Source: Mesostigma viride (taxonomy: Eukaryota > Streptophyta > Mesostigmatophyceae > Mesostigmatales > Mesostigmataceae). Taken from it: 33,939 nucleotides of DNA. Positions 1 to 7,646 of this stretch are shown piece after piece. The notes beneath the pieces were generated by a model. That model was not told where the DNA came from. It was given only the letters and a program-made list of their open reading frames with translations, and did no database searches. The translations under genes and the position numbers were made by a program. Location of the stretch: the NCBI GenBank assembly GCA_009746045.1, contig RPFO01000742.1, positions 1-33,939 on the forward strand, in the 5' to 3' direction. Position 1 is the first letter of the stretch; the number at the start of each line of letters is the position of its first letter.

Positions 1-2
1 CG

Positions 3-203
3 TGTGGAAACTGGTCCACCGGTTCCATGGCAAGAAGGACGATCTACGACCACCTGAACGAACCCGGCTGGCGCCCGTTCACGTTCCTGGAGTAGGGGGG
101 GCAGTGGTGTGGGGACGAGTTCTTCCGGGGCGACGATTTCCCGGCCGACTTCGTCCGGCCACACGGAATTTTGGGGGAAATAGAGTTATATATTAACGTT
201 TAG
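3..203 (+). pseudogene. C-terminal remnant of an unknown protein, with an in-frame TAG
   Basis: The frame beginning at base 3 is open from the window edge, so the gene's start lies outside. It reads protein-like sequence (for example WRPFTFLE) to a TAG at 93-95, and then, in the same frame, more protein-like sequence (CGDEFFRGDDFPADF, ending LYINV) to a TAG at 201-203. Good composition on both sides of the first stop suggests one protein with a nonsense codon. The stop is followed directly by a run of seven G, so a sequencing error is possible. I do not recognise the family. The second half has no ATG of its own. Confidence 0.4.
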
Positions 204-329
204 CGGATGTGTGCACCGCCCCTGACACCCGAGGCCGCGCGCGCGCTGCCCGTTGTGTACGTGGCTGACAACAAATGAAAATATATTCCCGTCGTCGAAG
301 TGAGACGATGCTCTCCTCCTACAGCAGCC

Positions 330-929
330 ATGGGGAACGTCCAAGGTGTCCTGTCCCGGGCCCACGAGCTTTTGGGAGCGGACGAAAACGAAAAGGACCA
401 GCTGATTCAGTGTCTCATGGAGGGCTGTTTAGGCAGCACCATTACGGATGGGTGCGTCGACAGGTTCGTAGCTAATCGTGGGAATAGGAAGCATCCCGAC
501 CCGGAGCCCCGGTATATCCTGCAGAGATACATGGTCCTGCGCCAGCTCCTTGACGAGACCCCCGAGGTTTCGCGAATCATGAGAGTCAAGGATGCTGTCA
601 AGGCGAGGGTGCCTCTCGAAATCAGGTCCAGAGTCGACATGGACAAGCTTTTCAGCGACCAGGACGTCCTTTTCGAGAAGTGGAAGGTGCAGGAAGCCAG
701 AAACCGAGTGGCCAGGGCGGAGGAACAGGAAAGAATCGCGAGAGAAAAGAGGCGCCAGGAGCAGGCGGAAGATAGTAAGAAACAGCGGGAGAAGCTGAGG
801 AAAGAACAGATTGCGAGGGACAAGCTCGCGAGAAAAGAGAGGAAGATGGCCCCCTTCCGCAAGCTTACGACGATATGGTCGCCAGCCCCCAAGGAGTCCC
901 AGCCGCCCCCCGCCCCCTCCGTCCAATGA
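330..929 (+). CDS. Hypothetical protein with a long charged coiled coil and possible N-myristoylation
   Basis: This encodes about 199 residues. I chose the ATG at 330 because it is the first in-frame ATG and sits in the gccATGg context used by many neighbours; the frame is open a little further upstream only through a GTG. The N-terminus MGNVQG could accept an N-myristoyl group. Residues about 120-180 are almost entirely E, R, K, Q and A in a heptad-like pattern (RRQEQAEDSKKQREKLRKEQ), a strong coiled-coil or single alpha-helix candidate. The C-terminus is Pro-rich. A TATATT element lies at 282-287. I do not recognise the family. A virion or membrane-associated scaffold is possible but is only inferred. 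Confidence 0.7.
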   Translation: MGNVQGVLSRAHELLGADENEKDQLIQCLMEGCLGSTITDGCVDRFVANRGNRKHPDPEPRYILQRYMVLRQLLDETPEVSRIMRVKDAVKARVPLEIRSRVDMDKLFSDQDVLFEKWKVQEARNRVARAEEQERIAREKRRQEQAEDSKKQREKLRKEQIARDKLARKERKMAPFRKLTTIWSPAPKESQPPPAPSVQ

Positions 930-1478
930 CGGTGTCCATGTCCAGCCCCCCTCGGCGCCTGCGGCCCTCAGCCACGCCAGGTCAGCAGAGGGGAGCTGCA
1001 GGTAGCACAGGGTTGTGAGGCTTTTCACGCGCCTTGGTCTCTCTCCTGTCTCCCCCTCTTTGACAGCGCTCCTGTTCGCTTGGATGCGTGCGTGCACTGG
1101 TGATGACAGCACGCCATGCCATGACTTGGACAGCCGGCACTCCGAGTCTCCTCCGCTCGTTAAGAGGGCGTCCACCGCGCGCAGGTATCGTTTCCTGTCG
1201 TGGTATCTCTGCACAATCTCCACCACCGCCCTCGTGTTTTCCGCGTAGAGCACGTGCGCCGTGAAGTGCACCAGGTCCATCCAGTAATTGCACGTGCGGG
1301 TCAGGTACACCTTCAGCACGTCGGCCGCCGCGTAGGGGTGCATCCGACACTGCTCGGCCGCGTCCAGGAAGTATTGCGCGTGCCCCTGGGCGACCACGTG
1401 GTCCATGCGCTCCATGCACGCCTCACACAAGTCCTCGGCAGGGAGCACCGGGCGGGGGCACACCTTGCACGTCTCCAT
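429..1478 (-). CDS. Zinc-ribbon-like hypothetical protein; C-terminal half uncertain
   Basis: The N-terminal 130 residues look genuine. They start METCKVC and hold two CxxC pairs (C4/C7 and C18/C21), a small zinc-ribbon or treble-clef pattern, followed by a helical region rich in Tyr, His and Arg. The ATG follows directly on the TAA of the small membrane-protein gene upstream (TAAATG), so the two probably form one transcription unit. The frame stays open to 429, but its last 165 codons lie antisense to the convincing gene at 330-929 and have poor composition. The true protein may therefore end earlier after a frameshift, or the tail may be fortuitous. The family is not recognised. Confidence 0.5.
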   Translation of the reverse strand: METCKVCPRPVLPAEDLCEACMERMDHVVAQGHAQYFLDAAEQCRMHPYAAADVLKVYLTRTCNYWMDLVHFTAHVLYAENTRAVVEIVQRYHDRKRYLRAVDALLTSGGDSECRLSKSWHGVLSSPVHARIQANRSAVKEGETGERPRRVKSLTTLCYLQLPSADLAWLRAAGAEGGWTWTPSLDGGGGGRLGLLGGWRPYRRKLAEGGHLPLFSRELVPRNLFFPQLLPLFLTIFRLLLAPLFSRDSFLFLRPGHSVSGFLHLPLLEKDVLVAEKLVHVDSGPDFERHPRLDSILDSHDSRNLGGLVKELAQDHVSLQDIPGLRVGMLPIPTISYEPVDAPIRNGAA

Positions 1479-1664
1479 TTAGTTGCTGCTGATAATCTGC
1501 CGCCCCGTGTAGGCCTGGTACAGCACAACCCCCAGGATGACAGTCAGGAACAGCCCCGCGATCGTCATGCCCGCGATCCTCTCGCCCTTGCTCGATGTTA
1601 CGGGATGCCCCGCCCCGCTGTGGTACCGCTCGCGCTTGTTCTTGAGTTTGATGTTGATGTTCAT
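1479..1664 (-). CDS. Small single-pass membrane protein
   Basis: This is a 61-residue protein with a basic N-terminus (residues 1-30, many K and R) and one clear hydrophobic segment at about residues 31-52 (IAGMTIAGLFLTVILGVVLYQ), followed by a short polar tail. It has the layout of a tail-anchored or single-span membrane protein. Its stop codon abuts the ATG of the downstream zinc-ribbon gene. An ATATAT element at 1699-1704 lies about 35 bases upstream and is shared with the divergent gene at 1757. Small single-span proteins of this kind are common in the inner virion membrane of giant viruses; a role here is inferred. Confidence 0.7.
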   Translation of the reverse strand: MNINIKLKNKRERYHSGAGHPVTSSKGERIAGMTIAGLFLTVILGVVLYQAYTGRQIISSN

Positions 1665-1756
1665 GCCTGTGTGTGGGGCTCACCTGGAGACGGCGGAGAT
1701 ATATTCTGTGCGCCCCTGCGTCCAAAAAAAATGTGTACGGGATATTCCAAGGTGCC

Positions 1757-2431
1757 ATGGTCAAACTGATCTCGCACTGCTCACGGATGCCGTTGGGCCC
1801 CTCCTGCGCCGGTCCTCGCCCCCCTCGTCGCCGTGCTCGGCAGGAAGGCAAGGCACCTTCCAGCGACCTGCCCCCGCCCAAGAGTCTATGGGACCGCACC
1901 GTCTTTGTGGTCGGCAAGGAGACGCCCTACCCGCGCCTGTTCGGCATCCACACGCTGGAGAGAGACCGGAGGCTCAGCAGCCTCCTGCGTCCCATGACAC
2001 ACATTATAGCGTTCGAGAGCGCGGACCTGGCCAGGCAGTGCGCCGTGCTCTTGTGGGAGGATGAGCAAGAAAGGGATCACGAGGGCCTCGTGCGATACTC
2101 CCTCGAGGACGACAATGTGGAGGTGTGTCTGCTGGCCAGGATCATCGAGGCGGAGGTGGACAAAGACATGCAGCGAGGGCTGCTGGCGGCATCACCCGAT
2201 GAAGGAAAGGAGGTGCAGAGGAGGCTGGACGATATGGCCATTAGGGCGCTGACGTTTGAGGACGCCGAGTCCTTGTGCATGTTCAACGGCTTCGTGCTCG
2301 ACACCGTGGACTCGACCATCGACGAGCACGGTGGCACGGGACTTAAAATCACGCGGCACTACCCCCGGGGGGATGCCCCCTCGTATGTGACGATGTTAGA
2401 CAGCATGTACGGGTTAGACATGAGCTCTTGA
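1757..2431 (+). CDS. Hypothetical protein
   Basis: This encodes about 224 residues from the ATG at 1757, which has the gccATGg context; the frame also opens further upstream at 1673, which would add 28 residues of poor composition. The first 45 residues are basic and Pro-rich. The rest is a regular acidic, mixed alpha/beta sequence (SLWDRTVFVVGKETPYPR, then acidic helices, ending MYGLDMSS). There is no membrane segment and no motif I recognise. It is divergent from the small membrane protein at 1664 and shares its AT-rich promoter. It runs convergently into the gene ending at 2517. Confidence 0.7.
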   Translation: MVKLISHCSRMPLGPSCAGPRPPRRRARQEGKAPSSDLPPPKSLWDRTVFVVGKETPYPRLFGIHTLERDRRLSSLLRPMTHIIAFESADLARQCAVLLWEDEQERDHEGLVRYSLEDDNVEVCLLARIIEAEVDKDMQRGLLAASPDEGKEVQRRLDDMAIRALTFEDAESLCMFNGFVLDTVDSTIDEHGGTGLKITRHYPRGDAPSYVTMLDSMYGLDMSS

Positions 2432-2516
2432 TTCATGGAGTGGTTCTTTCATTGGACTGGTTTGATTGATTGATTGTTTAATATTGTTAAATTTAATAAA
2501 CGGATTGCGTGTTTCA
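2432..2516. terminator. AT-rich intergenic spacer between convergent genes
   Basis: This 85-base spacer between two convergent stop codons is strikingly AT-rich for this region. It contains a tandem TGAT repeat (tgattgattgattg) and AATAAA-like stretches in both orientations (taataaac). It probably holds the mRNA 3' ends of both genes. No hairpin is evident. Confidence 0.4.
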
Positions 2517-2879
2517 TCATTCGCTCACTCCGTCTTCGGAACCGGAGCCGGAGCCGCAGTTCGAGCCCGACCCCGACCCCGACCCCTTCTTGAGGGCGTT
2601 GTGGTTTCCGAGAACGTATTTGAGGGCGAAGTCGCCCGCCGTCATGTCATTGAACAGCAGGTGTTGGCACTGGATGCTGGCCCCCTTTCTCCGGATCTGA
2701 TTCAGGCACTTGCGCACGTCCCCCACGCTCATGTCCGGGATGGAGGAGCTCATGACCGGGGACTTGGAGGGGTCGGCTGAACCGGCCGCATCTCCTGTCT
2801 TTCTGCGCTTCGTCTTTGGCGCCGCGCCGCCGACGGGGGGCTCAACTGTGGGCTGCTGAGTGCTGGTGGTGGCGTCCAT
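2517..2879 (-). CDS. Small hypothetical protein with Gly-Ser repeat tail
   Basis: This encodes 120 residues. The ATG at 2879 is preferred because the open frame further upstream is only the antisense of the VLTF3-like gene. The N-terminus is Thr/Pro-rich with a basic KTKRRK cluster that could be a nuclear localisation signal. The middle (about residues 45-90) looks folded, with SVGDVRKCLNQIRRKG and HLLFNDMTAGDFALKYVLGNHNAL. The C-terminus is a GSGSGSG tail ending in acidic residues. A similar GSGSG tail ends the PCNA gene nearby. It shares an AT-rich divergent promoter (aaaatttatt at about 2912-2921) with the VLTF3-like gene. The family is not recognised. Confidence 0.65.
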   Translation of the reverse strand: MDATTSTQQPTVEPPVGGAAPKTKRRKTGDAAGSADPSKSPVMSSSIPDMSVGDVRKCLNQIRRKGASIQCQHLLFNDMTAGDFALKYVLGNHNALKKGSGSGSGSNCGSGSGSEDGVSE

Positions 2880-3014
2880 TTCTTGGCGTTGGCTGAGATA
2901 CCACGGGCGCTGAAAATTTATTGCCGCCTGTAAGCGCACCCCCGCACCCGCTCCGAACGCGAACGCCCCGAGAAAAAAATGTTGTCCCCGGTAGGACGGG
3001 CGGGACGGGCAGCC

Positions 3015-4130
3015 ATGCAGACGCACTACAACGTGGAAGCGGCCATGCAGGGGTGCCTCAAGATCCTGGAGCAGAGGAAACAGAGTCTGCCCGGGCTGAG
3101 GGAGACCGCGGAACAGCTGGAGAGAAGAGTCAAGGAGGCGTCCCCCCGCGACTGGAACGAGAAGTTTGCAGCGAGGACCAAGCTGAGGGCCGTGCAGCGC
3201 GACATCGCCATGATTGAGAGGGACGAGCTGAGCGACTTCCTCCTGGAAGTCATGCCCATCTACAGCGATTACCAGGCCACCTTCGAGACGGGTCGCAATA
3301 AGAGGAAGAAGGAGGAGGCCGAGGCGGAGGCGGAGGCGCCGAGACAGGACGGGGCGAGCGACAGGAAGCGGGGAGAGATCTTCCGCTCCTTCATGAAGGC
3401 GGTGGACAAGTACCCCTTCCTGAGCGCGCACGTGAACCTGAAGACGTGGGACCCCTCCACCGAGCTGTACGCCTTCTGCCCCACCTGCAAGACCAACATG
3501 GTGGAGGACACCAAGGAGGCGCTCGTCGTCTGCTCCTCGTGCGGCGTGACGGCCCCCGCGAGCGCCAACACGGAGAGGAACGTGTCCTACGGTACGCCCA
3601 TGAACGCGTCCGACTACTGCTACAAGCGTATCAACCACTTCAACGAGGTGCTCGCCCAATTCCACGCGCGCGAGAAGTCAGTCATCCCCGAGGACGTCAT
3701 CCAGAGCCTGCGAGAGGAGTTTCGCAAGGCGCGCGTAGTGGACAAGAGCCGGATCACGCCCGTCGTCGTGCGCAAGTACCTGCGCAAGTTGCGGCTGTCG
3801 AAGTACTTTGAGCACTCGGTCCAGATCACCCACATCCTCAGCGGCACGCCGCCCCCCTCCATGACCCAGGAGCAGGAAGAGAAGCTTCGAAGCATGTTCC
3901 GCCTCGTGCAGGACGCCTTTGAGCAGGTGGTGCCTAAGGGGCGCAAGAACTTCTTGAACTACAGCTATTGCCTTCACAAGATGTGCCAGCTGATGGGGTA
4001 CGATCACTTTCTGCCCCACTTCCCGCTGCTTAAATCTGTGGACAAATTACACGAGCAAGACAACATCTGGCGCGATATATGCAAGAGGCTGAACTGGGAG
4101 TACATTCGCAGCTCCCGAGGGATCTCGTGA
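3015..4130 (+). CDS. Poxvirus late transcription factor VLTF3-like protein
   Basis: This is 371 residues from ATG 3015 (gccATGc). An in-frame ATG at 2979, just after an A-run, would add 12 residues. VLTF3-like proteins are conserved across Nucleocytoviricota and activate late genes with the viral RNA polymerase. The zinc ribbon is visible at about residues 155-177 (FCPTCK and VVCSSCG), preceded by a helical N-terminus with a Glu/Ala-rich low-complexity linker. The family's helical C-terminal domain follows: SDYCYKRINHFNEVLAQF, then RKYLRKLRLSKYFEHSVQI, then NYSYCLHKMCQLMGYDHFLP, then IWRDICKRLNWEYI. The frame is intact. It converges on PCNA with only 42 bases between. Confidence 0.93.
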   Translation: MQTHYNVEAAMQGCLKILEQRKQSLPGLRETAEQLERRVKEASPRDWNEKFAARTKLRAVQRDIAMIERDELSDFLLEVMPIYSDYQATFETGRNKRKKEEAEAEAEAPRQDGASDRKRGEIFRSFMKAVDKYPFLSAHVNLKTWDPSTELYAFCPTCKTNMVEDTKEALVVCSSCGVTAPASANTERNVSYGTPMNASDYCYKRINHFNEVLAQFHAREKSVIPEDVIQSLREEFRKARVVDKSRITPVVVRKYLRKLRLSKYFEHSVQITHILSGTPPPSMTQEQEEKLRSMFRLVQDAFEQVVPKGRKNFLNYSYCLHKMCQLMGYDHFLPHFPLLKSVDKLHEQDNIWRDICKRLNWEYIRSSRGIS

Positions 4131-4172
4131 TTGTTTCATGTTGAATGCACGCTTTTTTATCAGGAAACATTA

Positions 4173-4967
4173 CTATTCGTTCATTTCGTCTCCCGACCCC
4201 GATCCGTTGTCCATCTTGGGGGCCAGCGCGTACATCAAGACGCCCAGGTCCCCCACCTTGTACTTCACTATGATGGGGTAATCGTGGCTTAGGAACAGCT
4301 GCACGCTGTTGCAGAGGCCGGCGGCCTTCGCGAACGTGCACAGGTAGCGGAGGGAGTACACCTCCTGGATGGGGTCGCCCGCGTCCTTCACGTCCACCTC
4401 CATCTCGGGGAACTCCTCGCCGATCTCCAAATGGCAATCCCCTATGTCCCCCGAGCAGGACATCGTGATGTGGCGGCCCACGCACCGCACCATGACGGTG
4501 TCCGAGACCACCGCCAAGTCCCGGCATATCTTCTGGAACTCGGAACTGACCATCGTGATGGCCACCGCGTATTCCTTCTCGGGGACCTCGAGCGAGTTTT
4601 CGTCGATGTCCAGCAGCTTCATCGAGTACGACCACCGCGTGTTCTTCACCTTGTTGACGATGTTGATCTCCATGACCTCCTGCTTGTCCTCTTGGAGCCG
4701 CAGCTCCAGCTCGTCGTTGGTCGTGATGTTCTTAATCAGTTTGTGCAGGTTGAGCAGGCTGATCCCCACGGTGAAGCTGCGGGTGCACGAGTACTCCTCG
4801 ATCTTGTCCGCGCCCAAGCTCACGTGGAAGAGCGCGCAATGGCACCCGTCCATGGCCGTGACGTGCACGCCGCTCGCATCGAACCGGACGTTCACGTCGT
4901 TGGTCAGCTCCTTCAGGGACTCGATCAGCAATTTTACGGACGCCCCCTGCACTGTGCGGAACTCCAT
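4173..4967 (-). CDS. PCNA: Proliferating cell nuclear antigen (sliding clamp)
   Basis: This is 264 residues, the normal PCNA length of about 260. PCNA forms a trimeric ring that tethers DNA polymerase and repair enzymes to DNA. Family landmarks in order are the N-terminal strand and helix (VKLLIESLKELTNDV), the DASGVHVTAMDGCHCALFHVSL segment matching the conserved domain-I core, the inter-domain linker (about residues 118-132), and the C-terminal IIVKYKVGDLGVLMYALAPK, which matches the conserved end of eukaryotic PCNA. An extra acidic GSGSGDEMNE tail follows. The frame is intact. Giant viruses commonly encode their own PCNA for cytoplasmic or nuclear replication; the sequence does not show whether this copy is still active. 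Confidence 0.97.
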   Translation of the reverse strand: MEFRTVQGASVKLLIESLKELTNDVNVRFDASGVHVTAMDGCHCALFHVSLGADKIEEYSCTRSFTVGISLLNLHKLIKNITTNDELELRLQEDKQEVMEINIVNKVKNTRWSYSMKLLDIDENSLEVPEKEYAVAITMVSSEFQKICRDLAVVSDTVMVRCVGRHITMSCSGDIGDCHLEIGEEFPEMEVDVKDAGDPIQEVYSLRYLCTFAKAAGLCNSVQLFLSHDYPIIVKYKVGDLGVLMYALAPKMDNGSGSGDEMNE

Positions 4968-5054
4968 GACTCCCTTAACGTCAGCCTGTGGATTTACCCG
5001 GCGGCTAAGCGCGTGTCCCGATCAGGACGTTTGGGACGCTCGTTCGTTCGCTGT

Positions 5055-5320
5055 CTAGCTTGCGGCCGTGCCTTCGTACACGATGCTGCCCAGGTACGTG
5101 CAGTTCAAGAAGTTGGGGTCCTCGTCCTCTCGGATGGGCGCCGTCCCCCGATCTCGAGCATGTACAGCGTGGAGCGCGGCACGCCGTTCAAAACGGTGTA
5201 GGTGCTGTACAGCCGGTGGCGGCCGATGTCCAGGGGATTGGTCGTGGCCAGGGTGCCGCCGCCCTGGAAGGAGATCTTGCCGTTGACCTTGAGGTTGTTC
5301 ACCTGCAGGTTGGTCGACAT
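5055..5320 (-). pseudogene. Small hypothetical protein gene with a single-base frameshift
   Basis: The frame starting at ATG 5320 (gccgccATG) gives protein-like sequence (MSTNLQVNNLKVNGKISFQG, then STLYMLEIG) but loses quality near 5145-5149, a run of five C. From there a second frame continues with good composition (PIREDEDPNFLNCTYLGS) to a stop at 5055-5057. A one-base indel in the C run explains both halves, giving a product near 88 residues. The N-terminal VNNLKVNGKISF pattern resembles the start of beta-rich virion or tail-fibre-like proteins, but this is weak. The family is not recognised. Confidence 0.5.
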
Positions 5321-5422
5321 GGCGGCCGGCGGGTACGGTTCTAGCGGAGGAAAAAGCGAGCGCCATTTTACCGCGTCCAAAACGGGAATAAAAAAATCTG
5401 GCCCAAGTGTACACCAACCGCC
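5321..5422. promoter_or_regulatory. Divergent promoter region
   Basis: This is a 102-base spacer between divergent start codons. It holds an A-run (aataaaaaaatc, about 5387-5398) that could serve the rightward gene and an attttac/aaaagcg segment nearer the leftward one. No exact TATATATA box is present. Confidence 0.3.
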
Positions 5423-5877
5423 ATGAGGTCACCCGTGTCGCGCTGTACGGTCAAACGCAAGCGCCACCCCAGCGATGGCGTCATGGAGATCATCCGTACG
5501 GGCCTGGACCAGGGGTGGATGGCCGGGATCGACGACGAGGGCAACGTCATCTTCACGATGCACGACGATCACGACCATGATGTCGCCGTGAAGAAAGAAG
5601 AAGAGGAGGAGGAGGAGGAGGAGGAGGAGGAGGAGGAGGAGGAGGAAGAAGAAGAAGATGAAGATGAAGATGAGGAGGAGGAGGAGGAAGAGGAGGAGGA
5701 GGAGCTAGAGGACGGAGACGCCGCCCTATTCGAGTTTGTCAACAAGCTGGTGGGAGTGCTGCCGGCGCCCCCCCTCCGGGCAAGTCAAAACTGACACAGC
5801 GCATCAAGGGGAAGGTCAGCGAGGGGGGCGGCAAGCGCCTGCGGTTCACGGTGGAAGTGACACAGGAGACCTCCTGA
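5423..5877 (+). pseudogene. Poly-glutamate acidic protein, frameshifted near its 3' end
   Basis: The open frame 5423-5794 encodes 123 residues: a basic N-terminus (RSPVSRCTVKRKR), a short folded-looking stretch (VMEIIRTGLDQGWMAGIDDEGNVIFTM), an HDDHDHD cluster, then about 55 residues that are almost all Glu and Asp, encoded by a GAG/GAA/GAT microsatellite. At a run of seven C (5768-5774) the good reading moves to another frame, which continues with basic, plausible sequence (KLTQRIKGKVSEGGGKRLRF) to a TGA at 5875-5877. A one-base indel would join them. Acidic proteins of this sort can bind histones or basic DNA-binding proteins, but no function can be assigned. Confidence 0.55.
5590..5710 (+). 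repeat. GAG/GAA/GAT trinucleotide microsatellite
   Basis: A nearly pure purine tract of GAG, GAA and GAT codons lies inside the acidic protein gene. It encodes the poly-Glu/Asp stretch and is prone to length change by slippage in whole triplets. Confidence 0.9.
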
Positions 5878-5909
5878 TCGCGTATGTAATCCTCCCCATA
5901 TGAATGGAA

Positions 5910-7540
5910 TTAAACAAACACCTTGCGCCCGTGCCCCTGGTGCACCTCGAAGATGTTCATAGTGCGCGCGTAGATGTGGATGTGCCCGTTCGACATGACC
6001 GCGCCCTCCTTCTCCCCCGGCACCCGCTTGAAGTACAGCTTCAGGGAGGGCCGGTCGATCTGCCCCAGGTTGATGCTGCCGTTCGGGTCGTCGGACTCGG
6101 GGTGGAAGCAGAAGGGCATCACAAAAATGCTCTGGTAGTTGTTCTCGCTCGGGGCGTTCGAATGCACGTCAAACGGCAGGTAGTATCCGAACCACAACGG
6201 GTCGCGCGGGGGGACCACAGGTCCTTCCCATTGATGCAGAACGTGGCCGAGTCGAACAGCACGTCATCCACGCGCCCCTGCACCGTGGACTCCACAAAAT
6301 ACCCGGCGTCCCGGCGCCTCTTGGTGTCGTCCAGGAGCCGGTTGCAGCTGAAGTCCCAGTAATCCTCGTTGTCGTTGCCGGTACCGTCGCCCTCCACGCG
6401 CCGGTAGTCCGCGCGGTAGAAGAACAAGATCTCCTTGCACGGCCCCGCAAACTTGTCCAGGTTTATCTCCCTGAACAGCTTGTCCGTCGTCTTCACCGGG
6501 ACCGACATGTGCTGCGTCTCCGTGATCAGCCACGAGTTGCGAGTCTTCATGAACTGCTCGCGCTCAAACGCGTCCAGGAACACGTACCGCGTCAACAGGC
6601 TCACCCTCTTCAGCTCCCCGCCCATGTCGAGCACGTCCTTCAGCAGCAGGGGGGGGTGCACGCGCTCCAGACTCGCGGTGAGGTCGTCCGTCTTGATCTC
6701 TTTGAACACGGGCACGTCGCGCAGGCGGTAACGGTCCGCATCCTGCGACGGGGTCTGGCCGCTGGCCCACGCGACCTTCTCGAAGTAGGTCAGGTATGAC
6801 GACAGCAGGGGCTTGGCGCTGAGTTTGACGCGGACCTCCACCTCGTGGTGCTGCAGCGCCCCGATGGGCAGCGCGTGCCCCTCGTTCTCGTTGAAGTAGA
6901 AGTTGAGCGGAACGTAGATGTGCTGGTCGTAATCCGTGCCGTACCTGTCCCCCGCCCCCCCGTGGCAGTCGGGCGTGTTGCGCACGATGCTGTTCTCCCG
7001 GTTGCGGACCAGCGCGTCCCACACGTAGGTGAAGTCCCCCGTCACCGTCTGGATGAGCGCGTTGCCGACGTACAGCTCGGCGCGCTCCGTCAGCACGTAC
7101 CCGAGATACTTCATCCAGCTCGGTTCGAAGTCGCCCTGTTTCTTCCACGCCGAGCCCGACTTCGTCTCCCGCGGCACGTCAGTCGCGTCGATGGCCACCG
7201 TGATCGTGGCGGGCGCCGTCTCAGTGGCAGACGCCACCTCGCTGGACGAGTATCTCGGAATGTGCGCGCTCGTCTTCAGCGTGCCGTACTTCAGACGCCC
7301 GATGTTGAAGTAGAGGTACATCTTCGTGACCAGGTCGCCGATGCGGGGGACCACGAAGCGCACCTCGGAGCCGTACTCCGCCTTGTTGGACGGGTTCAGG
7401 GCGACGTCGCTCCAACTGTAGTTCGTGTGCCGGCTGTATATGTGCTTGAAGAAGGTCTTCTCGGGCAAGGTGGTCAGGAAGTCGTCCATCTTCCCCTTGC
7501 TATGGAGCCACGTGATCGGGGCGCTCAGGTCCTGCGACAT
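5910..7540 (-). CDS. Major capsid protein (divergent paralogue A), one frameshift
   Basis: A double-jelly-roll MCP of about 540 residues. The frame from ATG 7540 to about 6210 carries the family's N-terminal signature (FFKHIYSRHTNYSW), the jelly-roll strand RIGDLVTKMYLYFNIG, the AELYVGNALIQTVTGDFTYVWD segment, NEGHALPIGALQHHEVEVRVKL, and VFLDAFEREQF. At a run of six G (6208-6213) the frame is lost; the good sequence resumes in the frame ending at 5910, with the second jelly-roll end (NPNGSINLGQIDRPSLKLYF-type region and HIHIYARTMNIFEV). It ends in KVFV instead of the GMGG(K/C)R(F/Y)AS of the other three copies and is the most divergent. It is transcribed away from MCP B. Confidence 0.92.
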
Positions 7541-7646
7541 CGCAGCTGGCTTCTACCACCTGCATCACATATTTTTGGGACCACCGCAGCCGCGGTGCGC
7601 AGGCGGGCCTTTTTTTTTCTCCGCACAAACTATACCGACTGCGGAG
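7541..7646. promoter_or_regulatory. Divergent promoter between two capsid genes
   Basis: This is a 106-base spacer between the start codons of MCP A (left) and MCP B (right). It has an atatttttgg element near the left gene, a central GC-rich segment, and a T-run (ttttttttt, about 7612-7618) followed by aaactatacc about 20 bases before the right ATG. It differs from the TATATATA boxes of MCPs C and D. Confidence 0.35.

Noticed and set aside
2880-3665. N-terminal extension of the minus-strand gene at 2517-2879
   Set aside because: It is antisense to the VLTF3-like gene and has low-complexity, frame-shadow composition.
5590-5710. Programmed frameshift site in the purine tract
   Set aside because: The tract is in frame throughout; the actual break is downstream in the C7 run, with no slippery heptamer.
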